A stretch of 15,758 nt of DNA from assembly GCA_004555915.1 (NCBI GenBank), contig SFJM01000038.1:1-15758 (forward strand), read 5' to 3'. The position numbers and the translations under genes are program-made. This document shows positions 1 to 6,946 of the stretch, in pieces (within the stretch, counting starts at the first letter, position 1; each line of letters opens with the position of its first letter). The notes beneath the pieces were generated by a model, which saw nothing but the letters and a program-made list of their open reading frames with translations, was not told the origin of the DNA and searched no databases. The stretch is from Clostridiales bacterium. Its GTDB lineage: Bacteria > Bacillota > Clostridia > Oscillospirales > Butyricicoccaceae.

Positions 1-2
1 AT

Positions 3-581
3 CCTACTGGACTAGCTAGCGCTATTGAAGAACTGGTGGATGCGAAGATATATAAAGCGGAAGATAAACAAAAATTGGAGGAGCTTAATAAGAAGTTTAC
101 GAGTGAAAATCAGAAAAATAGCGGTACTGGTGACAGTGGTACGAATGGCACTGGCAATACCGGAGGCACTGGCGGCACTAAGGACAACAGCGGTGCTGGC
201 AATACAGCAGATAAAAAGGCGGATAATAAGAAAAAAGCATTTGACGCAAGCGAATATGGACAAAGCCTGAATGAATTTGATTATACCGAGTTCATGTTTA
301 TACTGCTTATGATATTTCACAGTGGAAGTACAGAGCAACTGCTGAATCGTTTTGTGGATGTCATACAGATGGAGGAAACAAACAAGGCACTTACAACGAA
401 CAATACGCACTATTCACTTCAGGAGCAGTTGACAGGTGTCAGAAAAAAGTTTGATGTGGATCAAGCGTACACAGCGATTCGTGCGGAGGTAAACGGAAAA
501 TTTGTAAATGTATTGCCGGTTCCGACTTTGTCAGGAACGTCTGCGTGGAAGGCACATCGAGTCATCTATCGAGGATACTAA
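3..581 (+). CDS. C-terminal part of a Tad-locus surface protein, probably DUF5702 family (5' partial)
   Basis: The reading frame is open from the window edge (first full codon at base 3) and ends with TAA at 579-581, so the true start lies upstream; the GTG at 36 is only an internal codon. The visible 192 residues hold a charged helical stretch, a Gly/Thr/Asn/Asp-rich low-complexity segment (about bases 118-210), a Lys-rich patch, then a conserved-looking tail with a YTEFMFILLMIF segment followed by RFVDVIQMEETN. That tail resembles the C-terminus of DUF5702 proteins, which lie beside TadE/TadF-like genes in clostridial Tad pilus loci; this is from memory of the family, not a search. A TadE-like gene begins one base after its stop, which supports the call. 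It is probably an envelope or pseudopilin-associated protein. The region is AT-rich (16 of 60 bases are G/C at 61-120). Confidence 0.6.
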   Translation, partial: PTGLASAIEELVDAKIYKAEDKQKLEELNKKFTSENQKNSGTGDSGTNGTGNTGGTGGTKDNSGAGNTADKKADNKKKAFDASEYGQSLNEFDYTEFMFILLMIFHSGSTEQLLNRFVDVIQMEETNKALTTNNTHYSLQEQLTGVRKKFDVDQAYTAIRAEVNGKFVNVLPVPTLSGTSAWKAHRVIYRGY

Positions 582-582
582 A

Positions 583-1182
583 ATGAATAAGTTATTTTCA
601 AGATTCCATGATGAACAAGATGGCGCAATTGCGATTGAAGCCTGCATTTCGCTTACATTGTTCTTGATCGTAATGCTTTCGTTGTGCAGTGTGCTCCGAC
701 TGTTCACGGTTCAAGGCGCGATCAGCCACGCGGCACAGGAAGCCTGCCAGAGTATTGCATTGGAAAATTATAATCAAACAATGTTTAAAACAGGAACATT
801 ACAGCAGATCCCCAGCAGCGTGTTTAACTGGATCGCAGGCAACCGAGAAGACTTCAGCACATCGGCAGATTTTTCATGGAAAGAACTGCTGCTTCCATCG
901 TCCTCGACTTCAGGAGAAGCGCAGACAGCTTTGTATGACAGTAATGCAAAACAGAGGTTCGCAGCTTATCTGGGGGGAGGAACAGAAAAAGCGGATGAGC
1001 TTCTGAAAAATTATGGTGTGGTCGGAGGTCTGGACGGCATTTCGTTTGCGGGGACAGAAAAATCCGGAACCGATATGACCATACAGGTTTCTTACAAGGT
1101 TCGTTTGCTCTTTTACATCGAAATGTTCCACTTCGGAGAATTTGAAAGTACACAAACCGTTTGCTGCAGACTCTGGAAATAA
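583..1182 (+). CDS. TadE-like pseudopilin (Tad/Flp pilus component)
   Basis: This is a 199-residue protein with a short charged N-terminus, then a Gly-Ala-Ile-Ala-Ile-Glu motif (residues about 14-19) leading into a hydrophobic helix to about residue 41. This is the arrangement of TadE/TadF minor pseudopilins, where the small-residue/Glu motif is the prepilin processing and assembly site. The rest is an exported domain ending in paired Cys (CCRLWK). ATG 583 is preferred over the frame's upstream codons from 508, because those overlap the previous gene and a GAGG (571-574) sits 8 bases before 583. The one-base gap from the preceding stop suggests translational coupling. In known Tad systems TadE proteins are processed by a TadV-type peptidase and support Flp pilus assembly in the envelope; the ATPase, platform and major pilin genes would lie upstream of this window. 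Confidence 0.85.
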   Translation: MNKLFSRFHDEQDGAIAIEACISLTLFLIVMLSLCSVLRLFTVQGAISHAAQEACQSIALENYNQTMFKTGTLQQIPSSVFNWIAGNREDFSTSADFSWKELLLPSSSTSGEAQTALYDSNAKQRFAAYLGGGTEKADELLKNYGVVGGLDGISFAGTEKSGTDMTIQVSYKVRLLFYIEMFHFGEFESTQTVCCRLWK

Positions 1183-1205
1183 AACAGCGGAAAGGATGTC
1201 GCACT

Positions 1206-2588
1206 ATGGAGGAATATACTGTTATCACACAGGGCAATGCAACCTATCTTGAGGGAAAGCTTGGAGATGAAGAACAGCTGGATGAGGTAGACCGTGGGAT
1301 GCTGGTCTCGAACCAGATCGCTGGTTTTCTGCCGCTCAGTGTGCAATGGGTCAATGGAAACTGCCGTCTGCTGTACAATATTACGGGACTGACACCTCTG
1401 GAGCAGGCCGCGCGGATTCTGGAAAACGAGACCCGGCTGACCAACTTTTTCCTGTCGCTGTGTAAGGCGGAAAAAGAATGCGATGAATATCTGTTGAATC
1501 CGCGCAAGATCGATCTGGAACCGGGAGTTGTCTATCTGGATGCGGACGGAAAGGCATTTGTGCTGTACCGTCCGGTCGAGGCAGCAGGACAGAAGTATGA
1601 CCCGATGGAGCTGACGCATTTCGTGTTTCGCCTCATTGGTCAGCAGATGCCTCAGGACAGCAGGATACTCAATGTCCTTTCCCGTCAGCTGCTGTATGGA
1701 GGAAGCTTTTCCTTTGCGGAACTTGAGCCGAAACTGAAAGAAAAACCGGTCATGGAAAAGCTCCCGGAGCCGGTGCAGGAGGAGACCCCGCGATACGAGG
1801 AAAGACATCCGATCCAAGCGAAGCCGTATGTCCCGCCGAAGCCCGTGATGGAACCGCCGAAAACGGAGATCCCCAAGCAGGAACCGGTAGTCCCGGAACC
1901 GGCACAGGACAATCCTTTTGCACAGAGCGGCAATCCTTTCGCAGAAGTCCATCCCAAAAATGAAAAGCCGCAGAAGGAAAATAAAAAAGCAGAGAAGAAA
2001 CCGGAGAAAACGAGCGGCGGCCTGTTTGGCCTTTTTGGAGGAAAGAAGGACAAGAAGAAAGCAGGCAGCGAAGAACAGGAAAACCCCTTCCAGCAGAAAG
2101 AAGAACCCCCGCAGGCAGCACAAAAGGCCGAGATGCCTCGTGCGCAGCGCCCGGCCCCGGTCGCTGCGCCCATGCAGGCTCCGGCTGCCCCGAAAGCAGA
2201 AGCAGGCCGGACGGTGCTGCTGTCTGGCAGCGAGAACGGCGGGACCGCCAAAACGATGGTCATGGGGAGCGGCACGACAGGCGCCGGAGAGCTGTACCTT
2301 GTCCAGAAGGATACGAATCAGTACATTCATGTGACCCATACGAATTTCCATATCGGACGTGCGGAAAATATCGTGGATTATACAGTGCAGACAAGAAACC
2401 ACTATCTGGGAAATGACCATGCCTATATTTTGCTGGATGGCGGAAATTATTATATCGTTGATAATAATACGCAGAATCATACATATCTGAATGAGCGGCG
2501 GCTGGAGCCTTCTAAGCCGACATTGTTCCATGCAGGCGACACAATCAGGATGGCAGATATCGTGTTCAGCGTGGTGGCAGGGGCTTGA
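1206..2588 (+). CDS. FHA domain protein with N-terminal DUF6382-like domain
   Basis: This 460-residue cytoplasmic protein has no signal peptide or membrane segment. Residues about 1-175 form an N-terminal domain resembling DUF6382 (GML..NQIAGFLPLS, then a LLYNITGLTPLE region). Residues about 176-330 are a Pro/Glu/Lys/Gln-rich disordered linker with three NPF motifs (236-238, 243-245, 293-295) and a GGLFGLFGGKK segment (271-281). Residues about 382-455 are a C-terminal FHA fold: IGR (R385), DHAYI, YIVDNN, HTYLN and GDTIRM. FHA domains bind phosphothreonine peptides, so this is the likely reader for the adjacent kinase. Two Thr motifs just before the FHA domain (T336 VLL, T350 MVM) are plausible phosphosites. 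The Ser-Arg normally before the conserved His is Gly402-Asn403 here, so binding may be weakened. ATG 1206 has AAGGA at 1192-1196; upstream in-frame codons from 1161 overlap the TadE gene without a good site. Confidence 0.9.
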   Translation: MEEYTVITQGNATYLEGKLGDEEQLDEVDRGMLVSNQIAGFLPLSVQWVNGNCRLLYNITGLTPLEQAARILENETRLTNFFLSLCKAEKECDEYLLNPRKIDLEPGVVYLDADGKAFVLYRPVEAAGQKYDPMELTHFVFRLIGQQMPQDSRILNVLSRQLLYGGSFSFAELEPKLKEKPVMEKLPEPVQEETPRYEERHPIQAKPYVPPKPVMEPPKTEIPKQEPVVPEPAQDNPFAQSGNPFAEVHPKNEKPQKENKKAEKKPEKTSGGLFGLFGGKKDKKKAGSEEQENPFQQKEEPPQAAQKAEMPRAQRPAPVAAPMQAPAAPKAEAGRTVLLSGSENGGTAKTMVMGSGTTGAGELYLVQKDTNQYIHVTHTNFHIGRAENIVDYTVQTRNHYLGNDHAYILLDGGNYYIVDNNTQNHTYLNERRLEPSKPTLFHAGDTIRMADIVFSVVAGA

Positions 2589-2589
2589 T

Positions 2590-3459
2590 ATGGCATTGCA
2601 GCTGGTACATATCACGGATAAAGGGGCCACGCGCCCTTCCAATCAGGACAGTTTTTGCGCACGCATTTCCAACTTTGGCAGAGAGACGATCGCAATGTTG
2701 GTGGTGTGCGATGGCGTGGGCGGACTGCAGTCCGGTGAACTTGCAAGCACCGGGGCAGTCCGCTGCTTTGAGGAATGGTTCGAGCAACAGCTGCCGGAGA
2801 TCGTCCAGAGCGGGCTGACGGCGGATGCTGTGTTCTTTTCGTGGCACAGAATGTTGGAAACACTCCATACGGCGCTGTGCAGCTATTCGGGGAAAACGGG
2901 TATTCAGTTGGGCACAACGGTCTCGGCGCTGCTATTGACGATGGATGCTTTATATCAAGTACAGGTCGGTGACAGCCGAATCTATTTGGACGACGGTCTG
3001 GGGCTGGTACAACTAAGCAAGGACCAGACGCTGGCGATGCGCGAGGTGGAAGCAGGCAGGCTTTCGCCCGAAGCATTGACTACCGACCGACGCAGCAGTA
3101 TCCTGCTGCAGTGTCTTGGCTATGGCAAAATGGAGCCGGTTTTTCAATGCACAAAGCGTCCGGTGCAGGGCGCAGTGCTGCTGTGCAGCGACGGATTGTG
3201 CCACTACACAACGCGGAAAGAGCTGCATGGACTGCTGATGGAAACGGACAGCCGCGAGCAGCTACAGCAGCGGCTGCAGGCGGCGGTGGGATTCTGCCGC
3301 AGCTGCGGAGAGACGGACAACATCACAGCACTGGCACTGAAATGGAACGACCTGAGCTCTCTGACGTCTGGTACGGATGACTGGATCGAAGTGTGGGCGA
3401 GGCTTTCCGGCGAGGCAGCGCCGATAGAATACAACCAGAAATTAGGGAGGATCCTGTGA
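2590..3459 (+). CDS. PP2C-family Ser/Thr protein phosphatase
   Basis: The 289-residue cytoplasmic enzyme carries the PPM/PP2C metal-binding motifs in order: R-x-x-NQD (D20), DGVGG (D41), GTT (108-110), GDSR (D128), CSDGL (D201) and ETDN (D243). The catalytic domain fills residues about 3-250, the normal length for the bacterial PstP/PppA type; a short tail of about 40 residues follows. It would hydrolyse phosphoserine and phosphothreonine using two Mn or Mg ions and so reverse the work of the kinase encoded next. The ATG lies one base after the FHA gene's stop, with AGGGG at 2579-2583, and its own stop overlaps the kinase start, so the three products are probably made in linked amounts. All acidic metal ligands are present, so it should be active. 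Confidence 0.95.
   Translation: MALQLVHITDKGATRPSNQDSFCARISNFGRETIAMLVVCDGVGGLQSGELASTGAVRCFEEWFEQQLPEIVQSGLTADAVFFSWHRMLETLHTALCSYSGKTGIQLGTTVSALLLTMDALYQVQVGDSRIYLDDGLGLVQLSKDQTLAMREVEAGRLSPEALTTDRRSSILLQCLGYGKMEPVFQCTKRPVQGAVLLCSDGLCHYTTRKELHGLLMETDSREQLQQRLQAAVGFCRSCGETDNITALALKWNDLSSLTSGTDDWIEVWARLSGEAAPIEYNQKLGRIL
3444..3450 (+). promoter_or_regulatory. Ribosome binding site fixing the kinase GTG start
   Basis: AGGGAGG lies five bases before GTG 3456, inside the 3' end of the phosphatase gene. It supports the GTG as the kinase start. The GTGA overlap (3456-3459) with the phosphatase stop suggests stop-and-restart translation. Confidence 0.75.
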
Positions 3460-5708
3460 GTGAAAATGTAGTACTGGGCTTCACCAACCCGGATTATGAA
3501 AATATCCGGGTGCTGAACCGGCTGGGCGGAACGGGCGATCTGTTCGTTGCGCATAAAAAAGGCATGAACATTGATGTGGTGATCAAGCGCACCCAGCTGC
3601 AGTATCAGCACATCATGAATCAGGAAAATGAATCGTCGATCTTGAAGAGCCTGAAGCACCAGTATCTTCCGCGAATTTACGATGTTTTATCTGGCAACGA
3701 TGGCTGCGTTTACACCGTGATGGATCTTATCAGCGGCCAAAACCTACAGCAGTATGTGGAACAGAACGGCCCGGTCAATCAGAAAGAGTGCTACCGCTGG
3801 GCATGTCAGTTGTGTGAAGTGATGCAGTATCTGCATCAGGAAAACAACGAAAAACCGGCTATTATCCACTGCGATATTAAGCCGGGCAATGTGATGATTA
3901 CCAACAGCGGAGATATCTGCCTCATCGACTTTAATACATCGTTGATCTTCCGCCGGGATAAAACGGCTGTGGGCGTGACGGATGGCTATGCCGCACCAGA
4001 ACAGTATCAGGTCTTCACCCAGAGCAGGCCGCAGCATACACCGCAGATGCCGACAGTGGCTATGCCGGAAAACCGGGTGTCTGCAGGCAGTGCGACTGTT
4101 CCCATGGGGGCTGCCACGATGCCGCTGAAAAATGCGCAGGAGAGCGGCGTAACCGTAGTGATGGATGCATGGACTCCGCCGATGGAGGAGACAGTGCCTA
4201 TGCCGCAGAGCACAGGCGCACAGGCGCAGCCCGACAGGCAGAAGGACTATGGACCAATCTCTATGGCGACCGATCTCTATGCTGTGGGTGCTACTCTTTA
4301 CTATGCGGTCACGGGACATGCTCCGGAAAAATCACTGGGAGAAGTGACTCCGTTAGAGCATTATCGCCCTAAAATCAGCCGCTCTATGCAGATGATCATT
4401 GTGCGTGCCATGCAGAAGCAGCAGACCAGACGTTTCCAACAGGCGTCGGAGATGCTGCGTGCGCTCAAAAACATCGACCAGATAGATCTGGGTTACAAAA
4501 AATGTCAGTTCCGAAAGCGTGTTACGGCGGTGGTGCTGGCAGCCTGTTTTGCAGCTAGTGCGTACAGCTGCTATTACGGTGTGGAACGAATGCGCAGTGA
4601 GCGCGAAAATGTCTATCTGCTGAATCTGGCACAGGCAGATCAGGCGGAGCAGGATCTGGAATATGATACGGCAAGAGAGCTGTTGGACAGCGCGATTCAG
4701 CAGCAGCCGGGACGTGCAGATGCGTATTTGCAGATGGCGGCATTGCTGTATCGCACCGGTGATTATCAGAGCGCGATCGACCAGTTGGACAGCGCCGTTT
4801 CTTCTGGCAATCTGACGAAAAAAAACATGGATTCGGTCTTAGTAGAACAGATGCACTTTATCAAGGGCAACTGCTACATCGAACTGAAGGATTACGCAAA
4901 CGCAGTGCGAGAGCTGCAGACGGCGGTCAGCACTCAGGGCGCAAGCACGGACAGCTACCGCAGCTTTGCCATTGCGCTGGCAAATGACGGCAAGATGAAA
5001 GAGGCACAGAGCACATTGGAAACGCTGCAGGAGCGCGGGGCCTCTTCAGGCGACTGCGATTTAGTTGCCGCCGAGATCAAGTCGCTGCAGAAGCAGAATT
5101 CGGAAGCACTTGCCTTGTACGAGAAAGTACTTGATGAGGTGACAGACCCGCAGCTCTTGAGTCATGCATATCTGGCAGCAGCACGCACTGCGCTGAACAT
5201 GGAGGATACAGCTTACGCTGAAAGAATTCTGGAACGCAGCTGTCAGGCACTTCCGGAAAGCCAGACTGTGCTGGAAAAAGAGATGCTGGTGGATATCCAG
5301 CTGCAGCAGGCGGCTGCGGACAAGCAGAACGCTGAACAGAACTACAAGAAAGCGGAACAACTATTACGGGAGCTGGTGGAAAGTGGCTACGCAACCATTT
5401 CCACCAAGCTGAACCTTGCGACGGTGCTGCAGGCATTGAATCAGTATCAGGAGGCTGATGATATTCTGACCGAGCTTGCACAACAGTATCCGCTGGACTA
5501 TCGGTTTGATATGCAACGGGCGTATCTGCTGATCGACTGGCAGGGCACAAAACCCGCTGAAAAACGGGAATATCAGCTGGCGGACGACTGCTATGAATCT
5601 GCAGTGCAGAAGTACCGTCAGGCACAGGCAAATGGCACGGAAGATGCTCAGATGACGGTGCTGAAAAATTTGATCGACCAGCTTTATACAAGCGGATGGC
5701 TCAAATAA
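3456..5708 (+). CDS. Membrane Ser/Thr protein kinase with extracytoplasmic TPR domain
   Basis: The 750-residue protein begins at GTG 3456. Residues about 14-340 are a Hanks-type kinase: glycine loop GGTG (24-27), Lys44 in VVIK, HCDIKPGNVM (D140, N145), IDFN (D158), AAPEQY (179-184) and the helix F region ATDLYAVG (271-278). Two departures stand out: HRD is HCD (a non-RD kinase) and DFG is DFN. An insertion of about 80 residues (185-265), rich in Thr, Met and Pro, follows the APE motif. A single membrane helix lies at about 356-376 after a basic stretch. About 370 residues outside follow, with repeated helical pairs of TPR type (DTARELLDSAIQQQP, GDYQSAIDQLDSAV, KDYANAVRELQTAV and others). Most Gram-positive receptor kinases carry PASTA repeats there; TPR suggests a protein or peptide ligand rather than muropeptide. 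It probably phosphorylates the FHA protein and itself, opposed by the adjacent PP2C. Confidence 0.95.
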   Translation: MSENVVLGFTNPDYENIRVLNRLGGTGDLFVAHKKGMNIDVVIKRTQLQYQHIMNQENESSILKSLKHQYLPRIYDVLSGNDGCVYTVMDLISGQNLQQYVEQNGPVNQKECYRWACQLCEVMQYLHQENNEKPAIIHCDIKPGNVMITNSGDICLIDFNTSLIFRRDKTAVGVTDGYAAPEQYQVFTQSRPQHTPQMPTVAMPENRVSAGSATVPMGAATMPLKNAQESGVTVVMDAWTPPMEETVPMPQSTGAQAQPDRQKDYGPISMATDLYAVGATLYYAVTGHAPEKSLGEVTPLEHYRPKISRSMQMIIVRAMQKQQTRRFQQASEMLRALKNIDQIDLGYKKCQFRKRVTAVVLAACFAASAYSCYYGVERMRSERENVYLLNLAQADQAEQDLEYDTARELLDSAIQQQPGRADAYLQMAALLYRTGDYQSAIDQLDSAVSSGNLTKKNMDSVLVEQMHFIKGNCYIELKDYANAVRELQTAVSTQGASTDSYRSFAIALANDGKMKEAQSTLETLQERGASSGDCDLVAAEIKSLQKQNSEALALYEKVLDEVTDPQLLSHAYLAAARTALNMEDTAYAERILERSCQALPESQTVLEKEMLVDIQLQQAAADKQNAEQNYKKAEQLLRELVESGYATISTKLNLATVLQALNQYQEADDILTELAQQYPLDYRFDMQRAYLLIDWQGTKPAEKREYQLADDCYESAVQKYRQAQANGTEDAQMTVLKNLIDQLYTSGWLK
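4008..4250 (+). other. Thr/Met/Pro-rich insertion in the kinase domain
   Basis: Encodes kinase residues 185-265, between the APE motif and helix F, where family members usually have only a short loop. Four T-V-x-M motifs (Thr200, 214, 233, 246) and one T-M-P-L (Thr221) occur in an otherwise disordered-looking sequence. These are candidate autophosphorylation and FHA-docking sites (inference). Confidence 0.7.
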
Positions 5709-5714
5709 GGAGGG
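5707..5714 (+). promoter_or_regulatory. Strong ribosome binding site for the 45-residue membrane protein
   Basis: AAGGAGGG overlaps the last two bases of the kinase stop and lies seven bases before GTG 5722. It is one of the best Shine-Dalgarno matches in the window and is the main reason to accept the short reading frame as a gene. Confidence 0.75.
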
Positions 5715-5721
5715 AGAGAGT

Positions 5722-5859
5722 GTGTCCACCGGACAGATTTTTTTCGTGGTTGGAATCGTTGGAATGATCGCTTCAGCTGTTGCGGCAGTCCTTTCGGCAC
5801 GAATACTGCGCAGGCAGGAGAAAAAGCTGAAGGAGCAAATCTGGAACGAGTATCAATAA
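5722..5859 (+). CDS. Small single-pass membrane protein, 45 residues
   Basis: The frame starts with GTG after a near-perfect ribosome binding site and encodes 45 residues. It has a short polar start, a membrane helix at about residues 6-26 rich in Gly, Ala and Ser (GIVG at 11-14, then ASAVAAV), and a strongly basic amphipathic cytoplasmic tail (RILRRQEKKLKEQ). By the positive-inside rule the N-terminus is outside. I do not recognise the family. It lies 13 bases after the kinase stop and 16 bases before the next gene, so it is very likely co-expressed with the kinase. A modulator that packs against the kinase's membrane helix is one idea; a small accessory subunit of the Tad or acylation machinery is another. 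Neither has direct evidence. Confidence 0.75.
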   Translation: MSTGQIFFVVGIVGMIASAVAAVLSARILRRQEKKLKEQIWNEYQ

Positions 5860-5875
5860 AATCAAATAGAGGGGT

Positions 5876-6928
5876 ATGAAAAAGATGTTGAAAAAACTCA
5901 AGGTGACGGCTTCTGTTTTAGCAGTATCGGCCATGTTTCTGATGCCAACAGCCCATGCGGAACAGGCAGCGGTCATGCCGGTACAAGAAGATGAAAATTG
6001 CATCAAAGCAGTGATGGAATTTCTGGGGATCGATACAGAGGAAAGCAAATTTGGCTTGGGCGGAAGTCTATTTCGAAAAAACGGCTTTGAAGTACAGGAT
6101 GGCAGGCTGTACCACTATACAGACAGTCAGCTGGATGTCTATCAGTCTGGTTTTGTGCAGATCGAAGACGGAGTGTACCATGTGTCAGAAGAGGGCAGCG
6201 CCATTGACAGCTACCCCGCTGGCTTTGCAGTAGTGGATGGTGTGCTGTGTCATGTGTCGGTGACAGGCAGTTTCTTTGACAGCTATCCTGCTGGCTTTGC
6301 AACCATTGATGGTAAGCTTTACCATGTCTCGCGGGATGGCTATGCTATTGACCAGTATGCCGAGGGCCTTCAGGAGATCGATGGCGGCATGTATTATGCT
6401 ATGGGGGACGGTTCGTTTCTGACGAACGGTGCGGTAGGGCATCTCACCTTTGGCGCAGATGGCCGTTATACCTCTGGCAACGCAGTTCTGGACAGTTATG
6501 TGGATCAAGCGTTGACCGAGTGCACTAATTCCGGCATGACAAAAGCACAGAAGCTGCGTGCTGCATATTTGTATGTCCGAGATCACGGCGCATATCTTGC
6601 TCGTCCGCATCAGGCAAGAGGCACTACGGACTGGGCAGAAGAAAGTGCGTTGTTTATGTTTGAACACAAAAAGGGCAACTGTTACTGCTTTGCAGGCCAG
6701 TTCCTTTATATGGCCCGGCGGCTGGGTTACGACGCTTATGTTGTATCCGGCGGTGTGGGCCACAAGGATTCGGACCATGCATGGGTCATGATCCACGAGA
6801 ACGGCACGCCCTACATTTATGACGTGGAATTGGAATGGGGTTATCGTGCCGGTAAATACGGCCATGCCGAATACAATATGTATAAAATGCCGCTGAATAA
6901 AACCGTGTTCAGCTACCAGTTTCCGTAA
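5876..6928 (+). CDS. Secreted repeat protein with transglutaminase-like (papain-fold) domain
   Basis: The 350-residue exported protein has a signal peptide at residues 1-28 (basic start, hydrophobic core, AHA-E cleavage). Residues 70-182 hold nearly five imperfect repeats of 22-24 residues, of the form GF-x-x-IDG-x-LYHVS-x-x-G-x-x-DSYPA, resembling beta-hairpin wall-binding repeats. Residues about 205-345 are a transglutaminase-like domain: GNCYCFA with probable nucleophile Cys269 (G-x-C-x-x-x-A pattern), DHAW with His301, and YIYD with Asp316, a complete Cys-His-Asp triad. Such domains act as proteases, amidases or cross-linking enzymes; the substrate here is unknown, perhaps a wall peptide or the surface proteins encoded nearby. 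Start choice is open: AGAGGGG (5868-5874) is too close to ATG 5876 and fits ATG 5885 about as well; either leaves a good signal peptide. Confidence 0.88.
   Translation: MKKMLKKLKVTASVLAVSAMFLMPTAHAEQAAVMPVQEDENCIKAVMEFLGIDTEESKFGLGGSLFRKNGFEVQDGRLYHYTDSQLDVYQSGFVQIEDGVYHVSEEGSAIDSYPAGFAVVDGVLCHVSVTGSFFDSYPAGFATIDGKLYHVSRDGYAIDQYAEGLQEIDGGMYYAMGDGSFLTNGAVGHLTFGADGRYTSGNAVLDSYVDQALTECTNSGMTKAQKLRAAYLYVRDHGAYLARPHQARGTTDWAEESALFMFEHKKGNCYCFAGQFLYMARRLGYDAYVVSGGVGHKDSDHAWVMIHENGTPYIYDVELEWGYRAGKYGHAEYNMYKMPLNKTVFSYQFP
6083..6421 (+). repeat. Tandem 22-24 residue coding repeats
   Basis: Encodes residues 70-182 of the transglutaminase-like protein. The units begin at residues 70, 92, 116, 140 and 164 (the last is shortened), each with a Gly-Phe/Leu start, an Asp-Gly turn, an aromatic or small residue before His/Tyr, and usually an Asp-x-Tyr end. 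The second and third units share DSYPAGFA at their ends. Confidence 0.85.
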
Positions 6929-6946
6929 TCGCTGAGGTGGCCGTAA

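Noticed and set aside
508..582. Upstream extension of the TadE-like frame
   Set aside because: It overlaps the previous gene and would put 25 polar residues before the prepilin-type motif; ATG 583 has a good ribosome site.
2491..2589. Upstream extension of the phosphatase frame
   Set aside because: It overlaps the FHA domain coding sequence and adds residues with no PP2C similarity; ATG 2590 places the first PP2C motif at the usual distance from the start.
1113..2642. A 509-codon open frame on the - strand
   Set aside because: It lies opposite the FHA gene, whose domains are clear; its protein is rich in Arg, Cys and Phe runs with no domain, as expected from the complement of a Pro/Lys/Glu-rich linker.
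3393..3455. Upstream extension of the kinase frame
   Set aside because: It overlaps the phosphatase gene; AGGGAGG before GTG 3456 gives a better start.
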